A stretch of 64,000 nucleotides of DNA, from NCBI GenBank assembly GCA_036346225.1, contig JARFIW010000658.1, positions 2,418,001 through 2,482,000 of the forward strand, given 5' to 3'. The notes beneath the pieces were generated by a model. The model had not been told where the DNA came from and made no database searches. It was given only the letters and a program-made list of their open reading frames with translations. A program made the translations under genes and the position numbers. Shown one piece after another: positions 32,867 to 44,583 of this stretch (position 1 is its first letter; every line of letters begins with the position of its first letter). The stretch comes from Platerodrilus igneus. Lineage: Eukaryota > Arthropoda > Insecta > Coleoptera > Lycidae.

Positions 32867-35605
32867 TCAGTAAGGCGGGAACAAATTTTTCTCCCACTTC
32901 AAACACCAGTCGGTGTCCGGCGTGTCGTCCCAGCCTAAACGTTGTCCCCATAATTGTTGTAAAAAATGTTTTATTAAGAACACCACCGGAGTCAGCCAGC
33001 CGAGAGGGTCGAAAATTTTAGCCATATATGAAAGAACGGAACGTTTTGAAATATTCCCTTCGAAAGGAACAACATAGTAGGTGAAACTATCAGAATTCGG
33101 GTTCCAAACTAGTCCCAATATTTTGATACCAGAGATTTCATTTGAAAATGCTACGGAGGGTTCTAATTCAGATTCCTGGAATTGATTTAAAAGAGAGTTG
33201 TCATTGCTGGACCACTTTCTTAACTGAAATTGGCCAAGAGACAACAATTTTATTAATTCAGATCGCAGCTGCTGAGCTGCCGCAACTGACATGGCCCCTG
33301 AAATCACATCGTCCATATACGTGTGATTCAGCAAGGCCACAGATGCTAGAGGAAATTGTTGTCCTTCGTCGATCACCAATTGTTTTAACACGCGTTGCGC
33401 AATAAAAGAGGACGGAGTAAGACCATAAGTAAGCGTGTTCAATTCGTACTCTTGAACTCCGCTGTCGAGGGAGGGTCGCCAGAATATATGTTGGTATATT
33501 CTATCTTGCGTACGTACTAAAATTTGGCGGTACATCATTCGTATGTCAGCACGAAGTGCTATTTTGTGGGAACGAAATAAAAATATTATTTCGGGCAAAC
33601 CTGATTGCAGTTTCGGACCAGCGTAAAGACGTTGATTGAGGGACTTAGCGGTCGAATCATTAGCAGATCCGTTAAACACCACTCGTAGTTTGGTAGTACT
33701 GCTTGTGGTTTTATGAATGCCGTGGTGTGGTAAAATATAATCGGAGGGTTGCAGAGCAACATTCATGTGATTTAGAGATAAATATTCCTTGAGAAATGAA
33801 TCATAAACCTTTTGATTTTCGGTTGAATTCCGAAGTCGCCGTTCTAAATTTAGATAACTGTTATAAGCAATTTCACGATTGCGCCCTAGAGGTTCGGCAT
33901 TATCCTTGAAGGGTAGGGCTACAATGTAACGACCAGTTTCATCGCGAGAGTGGGTACTAACAAAATGTGCTTCACAATAATTGTCGTCAATATTCACAGT
34001 AGGAGGTTGCGAGACTTCTTCGAGCGCCCAAAAATTTTTTACTTCGCTTTCAAGAGGTTGCGACATTATACAAAGCGAAGTAGCGTTTGACGGTCCTTGC
34101 GGAGAAGGCACCTGTCCCAATAACACGTATCCAAAAATAGTGTCAATCGCTAGAGGTTTACCAAGACGGTTATTTGCGTTATCCGAAAATAATATTCTAC
34201 AACATATGTCCGCTCCTAATAATATTTCTACCGGAGCGGATACATAGAAATTAGGGTCAGCTAAGGGTAAATGTTTAAATCGTTCATAAATTCCACGTGG
34301 TAAAGAACAACCAGGGGTATTACCTGTAAGTTTTGGAAGAATAGAGGCACAAAAATTTATTCGTTGATCTGCATAATTGGAAAGTAGAAAACAATCAACT
34401 AGCCCTTTAGAATTAACAGCGGTATTGGCTAGTCCACACACTTTACTGTGATTGCGAACATATTTAAGACCTAAACGTTGCACGCAAGCAGAAGTGATCG
34501 CATTGATCTGGGACCCTGAATCAAGCACGCACCTTACAGGTTGAAAATCGCCATTGATGTCCCGAATCTTAGCTTGAATCGTTTCTAAAAGCACTGTATA
34601 ATTTTTAGGATTATTAGACACATTGCATGTAGAAACTGTTTCTTTCATATCGGATGTGGAAGGGGTCACAGGGGTTATCGGTCTCGAAGTCGAGACAGGC
34701 GACGCATTATGCAAAAAGGTGTGATGATATCTCGAGCTACATAACCCGCATCTTCCTTTAGAGTTGCAGCCCTTAATATGATTGCCTAAACATTTAAAAC
34801 AACGCAACATTCTTTTTACCGCGGTGTATCTATCGGAAACATTTAATTTTTGAAAGTTTTTGCACGCGTAAATTGTATGCCCTTCATTACAATAGGGACA
34901 CGAATTACGATCGCATTTTACTTGCGCATTGTTAGTGGATTCTTTTACAAAAAATGACTTATTTAGATTATATTTGAAGCGCGGTGGCATATTTACGTTG
35001 ACGGGTTTTAAGGCTTGAACATCTTCGTGCATTTCTGAGGTTTTATTCTGCGCGGTTAAAAATTCGAACAACTTAGCACAAGTCGGCACATTAGAATCCG
35101 CGCGTGCATCAAATGCATGTTGTAATTTATGATCCAAATTACGATAACATAGAGAAAATAAAATAAAGTCCGATAAATCTTCAACGTCGGGGGCAGATTT
35201 CAAAGTGCTTACTGCGTTGAAATGTGTATTTATGAAATTTGATAAGGAACCAGTAGATTTAAATTGAAGAATTTTATTCAAATAAAAATTAACAATTCTG
35301 CGTGGTGAGTCGTAACGATCTACCAGTTTTTTAAATGCTTGCTCATACAAATTGGGATCTAACGTTAGATCAGAGACGACACTTAATGCTTCCTTATCGA
35401 GAAACGATCTAAAATATAAATATTTTAATGAGACTGGAATAGATTTGTTTTCGTGTACAACACTGCGATAAGTAGTAATGAAATTATTCCACTTATCAAT
35501 GGAACCATCAAAAACAGGAATTTCTAGAGGTTTTAAACATTCAACGGATGGGCCCTTAAATGCCAGAGCATCCGCAGAAACCGATTTTGTAGAATTTTCT
35601 TTCAA
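32867..35605 (-). pseudogene. BEL/Pao 2 gag (C-terminal part), protease and reverse transcriptase in one open frame
   Basis: 912 open codons. DUF1759 region (LKPLEIPVFDGSIDKWNNF, then YLYFRSFLDKEAL) is followed by zinc-binding repeats (CPYCNEGHTIYAC and CFKCLGNHIKGC..C). The aspartic protease has CVLDSGSQINAI and, further on, PVEILLGADICCRI. Reverse transcriptase has LRVVFNGSAND, LRADIRMMYRQILV and the catalytic YMDDVISGAMSV, then AKIFDPLGWLTPVVF. The open frame starts mid-gag because of the upstream duplication and CTAG doubling. A shift near 32867 separates it from RNase H. Confidence 0.92.
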
Positions 35606-35957
35606 TTCTAAATATTTTGCACGAACTACGTCAAATAAGTCGTCGAAAGATGCTAGCTAGATTTAATTTTACATGTAGTTTCGGGTCCGTTTTAGTAGCG
35701 TTAAATTCTATTATTGCTACCTGTAGTTTTTCGAGAGCATTTTCAATAATCGGATGGGCCCTTAAATGCCAGAGCATCCGCAGAAACCGATTTTGTAGAA
35801 TTTTCTTTCAATTCTAAATATTTTGCACGAACTACGTCAAATAAGTCGTCGAAAGATGCTAGCTAGATTTAATTTTACATGTAGTTTCGGGTCCGTTTTA
35901 GTAGCGTTAAATTCTATTATTGCTACCTGTAGTTTTTCGAGAGCGTTTTCAATAATC
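35546..35957. repeat. 206-bp tandem duplication inside BEL/Pao 2 gag
   Basis: 35546-35751 is repeated at 35752-35957 with one visible difference (GAGCATTTTC against GAGCGTTTTC). The joint shows the short identity CGGA. 206 is not a multiple of three, so the duplication changes the frame. Confidence 0.95.
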
Positions 35958-36091
35958 GGAAGCCTTTGCATTTTTGCTTCTAATAAGTTTAATTTACTTA
36001 CATTTGCGGAAATAGCATAATCCCAAATGCCTTGCAAGCGACCAAATAAGGCTTCTTGTTGAGCTTGCAAAGAAATTCTGTCGAAAGACAT
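35837..36091 (-). pseudogene. BEL/Pao 2 gag N-terminus, cut by a frameshift
   Basis: Starts MSFDRISLQAQQEALF at 36091. It encodes a helical gag N-terminus (LEAKMQRLPIIENALEKLQ) and ends at a stop at 35837. Just before the stop the DNA has a doubled CTAG, which throws the frame relative to the downstream gag. The same doubled CTAG is in both copies of the 206-bp duplication. A longer open frame to 36250 runs upstream into the leader and is probably not used. Confidence 0.85.
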
Positions 36092-36378
36092 TTTCAGAAT
36101 GGCATAAACTACACGTAAATATGTAATTGAATTGAAGTGTATTTTATAATTAAAATTGAATCCAAATATAAACAAACACACCTGTGCTGATAACCGTTTA
36201 TCAACATGCAGGTCAAACTCAATTACGAGGTTAACATTACAATTCGACAAGAGTGAATTTATTTCAAATACTTATAATAATTGTAATTGTAATAATTTAA
36301 CATAAAGCAAGCTTCCCTACAACCACGACGAGAATTCCATCACGCATACGGGTCGAAGAGGCCAAAAAAAATAAGGTA

Positions 36379-36767
36379 TGTTCACGCCTAAACGGAACAG
36401 CTGGTTCATAATAACAAAAATTATACGTAATAAAATGTGTAATAAATGTGGTTGCATAAAAAACTTACCCCGTGTTCGATTATCACTTTACACTCACTAC
36501 TAAATACATAATTGGTTAGGCAGGAGGGTGATGAAGGAAAGGAATAGAGGTACCCACGTTGTTATTTAATTAATAATTAATTAATGCCGACAAACCGGCG
36601 CGAATGTGTTATTTGAACAATGGACTGTGTTCTAAGAGAGAGCTGTGCCGACTGCCTTATCTTATAGCTTGTAACCAGCGCTTACCTTTGGCGATGCGCG
36701 AATAACAAATCGTAGTCGAGAGATAAGAGGAGCATGCTTTTATTTTATATTAGACAAGGCGTAAACA
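36379..36767 (-). repeat. 5' LTR of BEL/Pao element 2
   Basis: 389 bp, partner of 30215-30615. On the minus strand a TTGGCCTCTTCGACC stretch begins about a dozen bases past its end and is the likely primer-binding site. Confidence 0.95.
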
Positions 36768-38689
36768 TACAATATGTGCAGACCTAAGTCTGAATAAAAG
36801 GGAGCATCTCCCACCCCTTTACGTTAATTAAACAGGTTAGTCTAATTGAGCTCAAAGACAGACCCAAATTTTCATCATAATCAAAACATAAACCTCTAAA
36901 TACTCCTTTCTACTTAAACAAGAAAATTTTACCTTAAAATTAAAAATTTGTTGTTTATACAAATTCACTACGGTTCATCTTTTTTTTTAATCAAACAAAT
37001 TATAAAGATATTCAACACACCAAAACATCAAAAATCGAACAACAAAGCATAAGTTACCTGAAGGTTAATGCACTCGTGGCTCCAATGTATATCGTCTTTT
37101 GTTCAAACTATTCCAACTGGGTTATGTTTACGGCTGCTGATTCTGAACGCTTTTAAAATTTTCTACACCACCATTCATCTAAAATTGTTTCAGGGCTTCT
37201 CAGGAACTCATCTATGTATATCTAAATCTTGTTTTGTGGATCCAATCACGATTACGAATAACATTTGATTATTAACACCCCCGAAAAATAGCAAAGAAAT
37301 TCATAATTCTTTCACGCTATACCCAAAACTGCCTACTTTTGTTTATCGTTACTAATTTCGATAATTGGTACAGTAATACTCGCAAATATAACTAGACTTT
37401 ATTACCTTGTATCTTCTCTAAATGCACTTAATAACTTTTATCGTAGCACGTATTCTGCTTGAAGTATGGTATAACAGCAAAAAATAAAGAGCAAACTGTT
37501 TTAAAGTATTAAATAAAAATCGAAAATCTAAGAGAGCGAAACTCCTATAAACACGGGTTTATATAATCGATCGCCTGCACGTCGGTTTTGTCCCGCAACG
37601 GACACTTTCCAGAATTTCGCATTCTCTTTTCCCTTTTCGACAGTCCGGCACAGCGATTCTACAAAATTTGCACTCATGCCAGTTAAATCTAAGAAATTTT
37701 CACACGGCTCTCCACGTCTGAGAACAACTAATTAAATTTTGTATAGAAATTGTTATGTTTACACCTCTCATATCTGCATCTTATTTTAACCAATCGCAAA
37801 CCTAGTGACGTTGCTCACATCACGCCTTTTATTATACGTGTCTCTGCCTTGCGCATATTATCCGTCTCTATCTACCCTGTTCTGAGTGGTACAAATCGAT
37901 ATTCTTTACTATCGGTTATTTCAATCCACGTGGATCCCTATTTGAGTTAAATAACCCCGTATCTAGCCTTCCCGTTAATATAAGCTACGGTTTATCCGAC
38001 CGTTTGCAATATACCTAGAAGCTGCATGTTTATCTATTCAAATTTATTAGAACTTTGATATTTAAAAATACGCAGGTGTTCAATCGTAATACTTCTACGA
38101 TTTGGGGATATTCCATTTATTTTAACCTTCTTGATAGATTTGTATGCTAGCAACGCGTCTCATATTTGGTATTATGGGGTTTTTAAAAGCTTTTATGCAT
38201 ATTATGTATTACTAATGGTTCAATTAACTCCAATTAAACTAATAATGAATGGCATTGACTTCTACCCTTTAATTTTTAGCGAATACTAAATAAATATTAA
38301 TTATTATCTGTACACTTTGTTTAATATCCTTTACTTAAAAATTGAATTAATCAATATAAATTTCGCACGTAATTTCTATTTGTTTCTTGGAACAATTAAA
38401 TTAAATACACGTTGAGCATTTTAATTCTGCTTCTTTTTATAGAAAGCGTCTAGTGAATAATTTAAATCCCTTATTTTTAATGAAACGAATAAATTTTTAT
38501 GCTCCACGGTTTTAATAACGCGTATTATCTTATAAAATTCTATACAAACCCTACATTCTAATTGAATGATTTAAATCTTCACAGTAGGTCTTTAATTACG
38601 CGTACTTTTTCCCAAAGCTTCCTTATACACGGTGATTAAAATTATTTGATGTCGTTAATTAATTTTCTACCCTGGTCTAAATTTGAGTA

Positions 38690-38721
<32 letters not shown>

Positions 38722-38755
38722 GGTATATACATATATACATATACATATATATTGC
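38690..38755. repeat. (TA)n microsatellite at the right border of the gypsy element
   Basis: TA dinucleotides with a few ATACAT interruptions. It would be the same tract as, or a neighbour of, the target of the gypsy insertion. Confidence 0.9.
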
Positions 38756-40526
38756 TATGATATTGCTGCTCGCCAGATGTATAACCACCAATTGCCTGCT
38801 GATCGTCACTTCTCTGAGCCTTTAAAATAATTTAAATTTAACACAATTAATTTTATGCCCCGACTAGCTCAGTGATACCCTGCACAGAGTGAACGACAAT
38901 ATGATAACAGAGAATTTTTACCCACTCCCGTCTAACACTCTATATACCTCAATAATGCAAGCGAAATTCACCAAAATTCGTATTATAAGCGAAGAGAATT
39001 TACAAAATAAATATTCCTATCAAATTTGTTCATTACAAAGATAACCCTTTTTACACCTTTTTATGTCAGCAAAAAGAATTGTAATTTACCATGAATGTTT
39101 CGTTGAACGTTCAAAGAACTACTCCTTTTTTAGAAAGTTCCTTTGAGTACCAACCAAACTTTTGTTGACCTTTTGCACAAATATTTAAATTACATGCAAT
39201 TTTTAAGCTCATCAAATATTTGAAATAATAAAAGCATACTATAAGTTTAAAAGATAATTCGGACCTTATGTTCCTGCTGTAACTTTTACTAAAACTTCTT
39301 AATCCAAATCGGTTGATTGTTCAATGGTAAACCCTCAGCTTGGCGTGCTCCCCAATACTTCAAAAATGTTTATCAGCTACTTAGAATTGTTTTTAAAGTA
39401 CTAACCCTGTACTTCGAGTCGATTTAGTCTCGATTTTAGTTTTCTCACTTAGAGTCGATTTATAGTTGTGACCTTACTTAGACGATTTAATTTCCCATAC
39501 TTAGAGTCGATTTAATCTCGTATACTTAGAGCCCTAAATAAATTGTAAAGATTTTGTTTATATTAATTGAATCTAGACTTACGTTTTATATTAACGGCAG
39601 AGTTTTACACTCGTGTTTCAACGCGCACCTTTATTATTTATTTCACTTGTAATTCTTAATTTGTATTACTTGCCACTTTGACCGAATTGAAATTTACGTA
39701 ATAATTTCGTTTCAACTAATATAGTTTGCGCGTGGAATATGAAATGCCCTGGCTTGTCGGCTACCGTCGGTTTTATAGACAACTTCGTTCCACGTGCTCA
39801 TATTGGTTGACCGTTCGCTATCTTGTTATTAGACCATCGGCGTTGCCATTATGTGCTATCTTTAACCTATTGGGTTTTATTCAATGTTACTTGTTATAAA
39901 CGCTTGATTTTGCACGTACATCAAAGCATTGTATTAGAATTTGTTACCAAATGTTATATCATATATGCTTGAAACTGCACGTAGCTGTAATTTGTAATGT
40001 CCATACTTTGTTTACCTATCTTTGGGTTTATTCAATGTGGCAATTCCTACATTTTAAACGGCACGTACGCTTTCGCTTCAATTCTTTATACTTTATGAAA
40101 TATGCACACCTTTAAATGTGTGCCTATACAAATTGGTATAAATTATATGCGTTTTATTGACATATTTGTTACACAAATGCATCTAGGTTGAACTAAATTT
40201 CATTTTACGTTTATTTTGCTTTAAATATGCCGATTTTGTATTTATTTTAAGCTTAGAAAGTTTTAAATGTTTTAAAATGGATTGAATTGCGTCCGCTATT
40301 ATTTATCTGGATGAATGTGGTTAAGTTACTACTGCATGTGCTTCCATTAATTAATTGTAGCTTATTATTGATTTTTATACAGGGTGATTTGTATTTGCTT
40401 TTTGCATAATGAACGAATTATTTACATTTTATGATTTAAACGTTTGGTCTTCGTGGTTTTTATGATATTTAGATTAAGTATTTCTCCCTTATAATCTTAT
40501 ATACTTTAAATAACCCTATTATCGTT
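38756..40526. other. Possible further solo LTR between two TA tracts
   Basis: No coding. The left end (TTGCTATGATATTGC, then AACCACCAATT) and the right end (ATTATCGTTGCAG) are bounded by TA tracts, as are the neighbouring gypsy LTRs. The interior has the same make-up: long AT-rich stretches and a GC-richer centre near 39730-39850. 39411-39535 contains a mini-repeat of ACTTAGAGTCGATTTA, about five degenerate copies. I see no strong alignment with the 2.2-kb LTRs, so this stays a suggestion. Confidence 0.35.
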
Positions 40527-40541
40527 GCAGTATAGTATATA

Positions 40542-40587
<46 letters not shown>
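40527..40587. repeat. (TA)n microsatellite that received a mariner-like insertion
   Basis: TATA repeats run up to the CACACACCGTGTGTTTC start of the next element, and a short TATATATA resumes at about 41992 after it. Confidence 0.9.
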
Positions 40588-40594
<7 letters not shown>

Positions 40595-41991
40595 CGTGTG
40601 TTTCAAAAGGAATATCGGAGTTTTATCGCTATATAATTTTTATAATAATAATCTTACAGTTATAAATGATACATTATACGAAAGAGCAAATCAAACAGTT
40701 TTACCTTAAAACTTACAAGTGTTCAATGAACTTATCTTGATTTATGATGAATGTCACCGTAGTTCTCGACAAGATGTTCACAACTATGTTCATAAATTTT
40801 TGCATGGGTTAAATAAACACGGAGCATTTCCTGGTAATAAAAATAAACGACGGTGGCCTAGACCAAATAATCTCGAGAAGACACTAAAGTACAGGTAATG
40901 GCCTACATACGTGCTGGTCCATGTTCATCAATTAGACACGTGTTTCGCAAAATTGGTTTATCAGTTGGGCAGTACACAAAATATTGAAAGAAAATACAAA
41001 ATGAATGTTTATAAAGCTAATTTTGTTTAACATTTACACATCGGTGATTCTGAACGTAGATTAGAATCTTTGGCATGGTTTAATGTTTATCGCATAATCG
41101 CATTCTTTGGACTGACGATCCAAAACTTACAAATAATGGTGTAATGAATAAACAAAATTTTGGGATAATACAAATCGACATTGGTCCTTAGAAACTTATT
41201 TTCAAACAGTCTGGGAATTAGTGTGTGGTTTGGATTAGTTGGTGGAAAACTATTAGGTCCTTATTTTTATGATGGGATATTTATGGGCAGAAGATATTTA
41301 GAATTTCTTGAAATTCAATTACCACTACTGTTTGACGATATTCCATTAGACACGTGGGAAAATATATATTTTCAAGACAATGTCATCCTTGTTCGACAAT
41401 ATTTAAACAAAATGTTTCGAAACCGATGAATTTGGTACTTATGGAATAATATCATGGCCGGCAAGATTCCAGATTTAACTGCATTGGGCTTTTTATGAGG
41501 GCGTTTAAAAACTGTTGTATACACAGATCCACCTATTAATATTCAAGATTTAAAAACATAATACAAGTGGCATGTAATAATTTGAGTGAAGATCAAATAA
41601 AAGCAGCAACATAAAAAAAATTTTGAGTCGTATAGAATCATGTTTGTAACATCAAGGCGAAAACTGAGCAATTTATTAGATAACACTTATTTATGTTCAT
41701 TTTTAATACTATTGGAGATATTTCGAGTTTAGGATGAACATGGTCACAATTTCATTATAAACGGATTACTGAATTCAAAAAGAAAATTTATCGAAATATG
41801 CAGGAATAAGCTGGGGTCGCCATTAAAAAAAAAGTAAGTTGTTTGCACATGCACGTACTAAAAGAGTTAAAGTGTTGAAATTTCCTTAGAATGTGTATTT
41901 CGGTATTTCTTTTAACCTGCTGGAAACCCCATTTTAAGCCGAGGTCAACAAGCTGAAATATTTAGTGGTACCTCTTAGCGTAAACACACTG
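40588..41991 (+). mobile_element. Mariner-like element, decayed, inserted in TA repeats
   Basis: The left end CACCGTGTGTTTCAAAAGG and the right end, read on the minus strand (ACAGTGTGTTTACGC), share GTGTGTTT and are flanked by TA. The transposase is spread over several frames. Its best part, 41181-41429, reads GISVWFGLVGGKLLGPYFYD, then YLEFLEIQLPLLFDDIPLD and FQDNVILVRQYLNKMF, followed near 41450-41520 by a PDLTALGFF block with the last acidic region. Upstream frames carry the N-terminal part from about 40720. Many stops; dead copy. It differs from the remnant at 21645-22240. Confidence 0.75.
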
Positions 41992-41997
41992 TATATA

Positions 41998-42140
41998 TAC
42001 CATTCTAATAAAGTCTCCTCCTCTCTCACTCGTATGTTTTTAACGGTTATACCACGCTAATCAGAAGTCTCTTTCTCCCCGCCCCTCCCTCTCGGATGCT
42101 TTGAATGATTATACTTATATTAATGATATCTTTCGTATTT
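41998..42140 (+). repeat. Two nested left termini of Tc1-like elements
   Basis: After TA at 41998 a terminus reads CCATTCTAATAAAGTCTCC and continues to TTTTAACGGTTATA. At that TA a second terminus begins (42052: CCACGCTAATCAGAAGTC) and continues to TTGAATGATTATACTTATAT. Both are relatives of the ends of the element at 19709-22330. One copy therefore inserted inside the terminus of another. The matching right ends were not found. Confidence 0.55.
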
Positions 42141-42231
42141 AATAAGTAACATTTAATTATAATTTTTATTTATCTAATACAAAATACATAATATGTAATA
42201 CTGTTATACATTTACTTTTACACACATAAAA

Positions 42232-44583
42232 CAACAATTTCTTTATTTTCACTTGGAGTTGGTTTTAACTTTTTTAATTGAATTCTTATTTTATAATTTA
42301 ATCCTATATTTCCTTCCTGTAACTGCTTTTGTAATCATTAATTGGATACGTACAGTTGTTCCTGATTTTCGAACCGCAAAATATAATGGTCTTTATTCCT
42401 GTGCTGTACTACTTTAATCCCAGCAATAAGAATTTCTGTTGCTCCATCTAGTTGCTTTAGTCTGCCACACTTAGTAATGCTTATATGTCCCTTTACTTTT
42501 TGCCTATGCATTTCATCAATTTTTTTCTACTTCTTCTTCTGTAAGGGATACATGTTTTATATTTTTCCAGACATTCGAGGAAAAACTTTAATCTTTCACC
42601 TTCGAAAGTCAGCGTCCGTTATATGTTGTAATACCATTAGTTTTAAATGTTGTAAAAGACTCTTCCGTGAACAGCCAAACCAAATTCAATTCGTAAATAC
42701 GAACTGGCACGAATCCCTCTTTTGCTGGCTTTTCTCTTGCATCGTACATCTTAATAAAATGGGTCTTGTAAAATCCCTTTAAAAAATATACATCTTTAGT
42801 TTCATTGTACTTCTCGGCAAAAATTCCAACATAATAAAACCTTCCTAGGTTATTGACTCTAAATGCATGAACAGGATATACGCTGTGTCCAAATTTGCTA
42901 GTCTTCCTTTTAATATGGCCATCTGACATTCTTTTTCTACCAGATGTTTGTGCTGCTCTTTTGATGCGATGGTACTCTAACTTCCTCCTTTTAAAACCTA
43001 CTTCCTCCAATTCTAATTTTTTTTTCTTAGTCTTTTGTGCATAAATAGCCAACACAGATTCTATTTCTTTTACGATGTACGATAAAAGTTTGTTGCATAT
43101 ATTGATTCGCTTTTTTAAAATTTGTGAAGAAACATTACTTGTACCGTTGTTTACATTTTCTGGAATGATCGAGAAAGGTGTACCAGGTTTTGAATAAAAC
43201 GTGCCTCCTACTTGTGTTACATGCCAAAATTGGCATTTTACAGTTTTAAATATGTGACTGAATTCGCGCCAATATTTTAAAAAATATACTTGTTCATTTC
43301 CGTCACTTCGGACAGTTGCGTTTGTGCAAAAGAATGCGCAGACGCGGAGCGGCGAAAGTGCGCGGTTTGGGACACGACGATTATTAGCCAACGAGACGTC
43401 GAACAGTGACGTTTACCTGTGTTGTTCCTTTGTCTTTTTCTTTTAGGATGTAGGATTCCTACTTACCTTTGCCTCTTATCGTGCCCTATCTGTATCCTTA
43501 TCGTACCGCTACAAACGAAGAAAAGGGAAGACAAGGCAATCTGGTTTCCACGAGGGCATGACCCAACCCACGCCAACAACGCCCAAATAACTCCCAGACG
43601 AAGATGAGTATGGCCCCTGCGCAAGAGTGACCGCAAAATCGTGCAGAGTCCCACATTTTTAAGTGAGTACATTTTATCTTTTTAAGGTGCATTTTGTATC
43701 ACTATAAACATATTTGGCATGTGATACAATTTGGCAAATTATGACGTAATATCTTGTTGTGCAATATTGTGTACGTGGTTAGTATGTGTTGCCAACTGTT
43801 GTAGTGTCTCTGAACACGCGGCGACGGGGTATAACACTTGAATATAATATTTTGGTTCAACTACAACTCTGTCTTTATTTGATCCATCTTCCAATCAGAA
43901 TTGTATGCGAAAACTACGTAATTTATTAGCTTATTCCTGTGCTCTATATTGTCTGATAACTTAAACTACAATTCAGTAAGTTTCTTTATATTACTATTGT
44001 TTTCTTGATAAACGTACTCTTTTTCAGATTTTTCGGTTAGCTTCCTCCAAATTTGTGCAATCCACACCGAATATGTAGACGTATTTTGGAAGTATAATTT
44101 GTTATCGGCCAACAAAGGTAAACAGTCTTTAATGGATTATAAACATTATCTAACGCATAGCAACTTCCAACCGAATAGTTAAAAATCGTTACTTCTGGTC
44201 TCATATTACTATACTCTTTAGCTAGATAAGATGTAAATATATGGACAGTTGATAAAATCTACTATACGATTCCCCACATACTTGCCAGTACCTGGACTGG
44301 TTACTTGGCATATTAATTTGTTATATATCTTAACGCGGGTATTAGAAGTTACCGACGTTAAGCAGTCTTTGCCAGCTGTTTTATTATTATCCAAAATCGC
44401 GTTAATGTGTTCTGTATATTCTCCTTGGTAGATAAAGTTAAAATTAGTTGTTAAGCATTTAATCATTTACACCTTGTTAAATATCCTACTAAAATCTTGT
44501 GTTATATCCAGATCTAAGAGATAGAAATCCGAATGGGGGACTATTTTAACTCCGGTATCTTTTACCCCAGAGAATGCCATCAT
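42232..44583 (-). pseudogene. Decayed protein of unknown family, about 2.3 kb of coding-like sequence
   Basis: Coding-like sequence runs on the minus strand from an ATG at 44583 (MMAFSGVKDTGVKIVPHSDF) through 44218-44466 (TRVKIYNKLICQVTSPG, then YVGNRIVDFINC) and frame-shifted pieces (NYSVGSCYALDNVYNPLK; DNIEHRNKLINYVVFAYN, to about 43880). After a gap with no clear coding it resumes in 42609-43340: CQFWHVTQVGGTFYSKPGT, a Lys/Arg-rich helix, then FRVNNLGRFYYVGIFAEKYN and LVWLFTEESFTTF. It continues past a stop to about 42233, ending TPSENKEIVVLCV. Single stops and frameshifts interrupt it. I do not recognise a domain. It may be the replication-type protein of a large DNA element or virus; that is inference only. 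Confidence 0.5.

Larger units (their letters stand above)
30215..36767 (-). mobile_element. BEL/Pao LTR retrotransposon 2, inserted in the gypsy 5' LTR
   Basis: LTRs at 30215-30615 and 36379-36767 differ by six substitutions and one 12-bp indel by eye, so insertion is fairly recent. TACAA flanks both ends (30210-30214 and 36768-36772), a 5-bp target duplication. Ends are TGTTCACGCC and GGCGTAAACA, which are themselves nearly inverted. Internal order on the minus strand is gag, protease, RT, RNase H, integrase. Despite the young LTRs the coding part is disabled at several points (see parts). Confidence 0.95.
24577..38689 (-). mobile_element. Ty3/gypsy element with 2.2-kb LTRs, internally deleted, one LTR split by BEL/Pao 2
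   Basis: 3' LTR 24577-26797, internal region 26798-29908, 5' LTR 29909-30214 plus 36773-38689. Removing the BEL/Pao insertion gives LTRs of about 2221 and 2223 bp. The internal part encodes gag, protease and only the beginning of reverse transcriptase, then jumps to unrelated codons, so RNase H and integrase are absent and the copy is non-autonomous. A primer-binding site and polypurine tract are in the right places. Both outer sides are TA repeats. Confidence 0.9.
29909..38689 (-). repeat. 5' LTR of the gypsy element, in two pieces
   Basis: Left piece 29909-30214, right piece 36773-38689. The break matches one point in the intact LTR (ATTAAGTTACAA/TATGTGCAGACC near 24893), where BEL/Pao 2 inserted and duplicated TACAA. 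Confidence 0.9.

Noticed and set aside
43419..43692. Three overlapping short frames on both strands
   Set aside because: No motif, no agreement with the neighbouring decayed protein, and GC-richer sequence opens all frames by chance.
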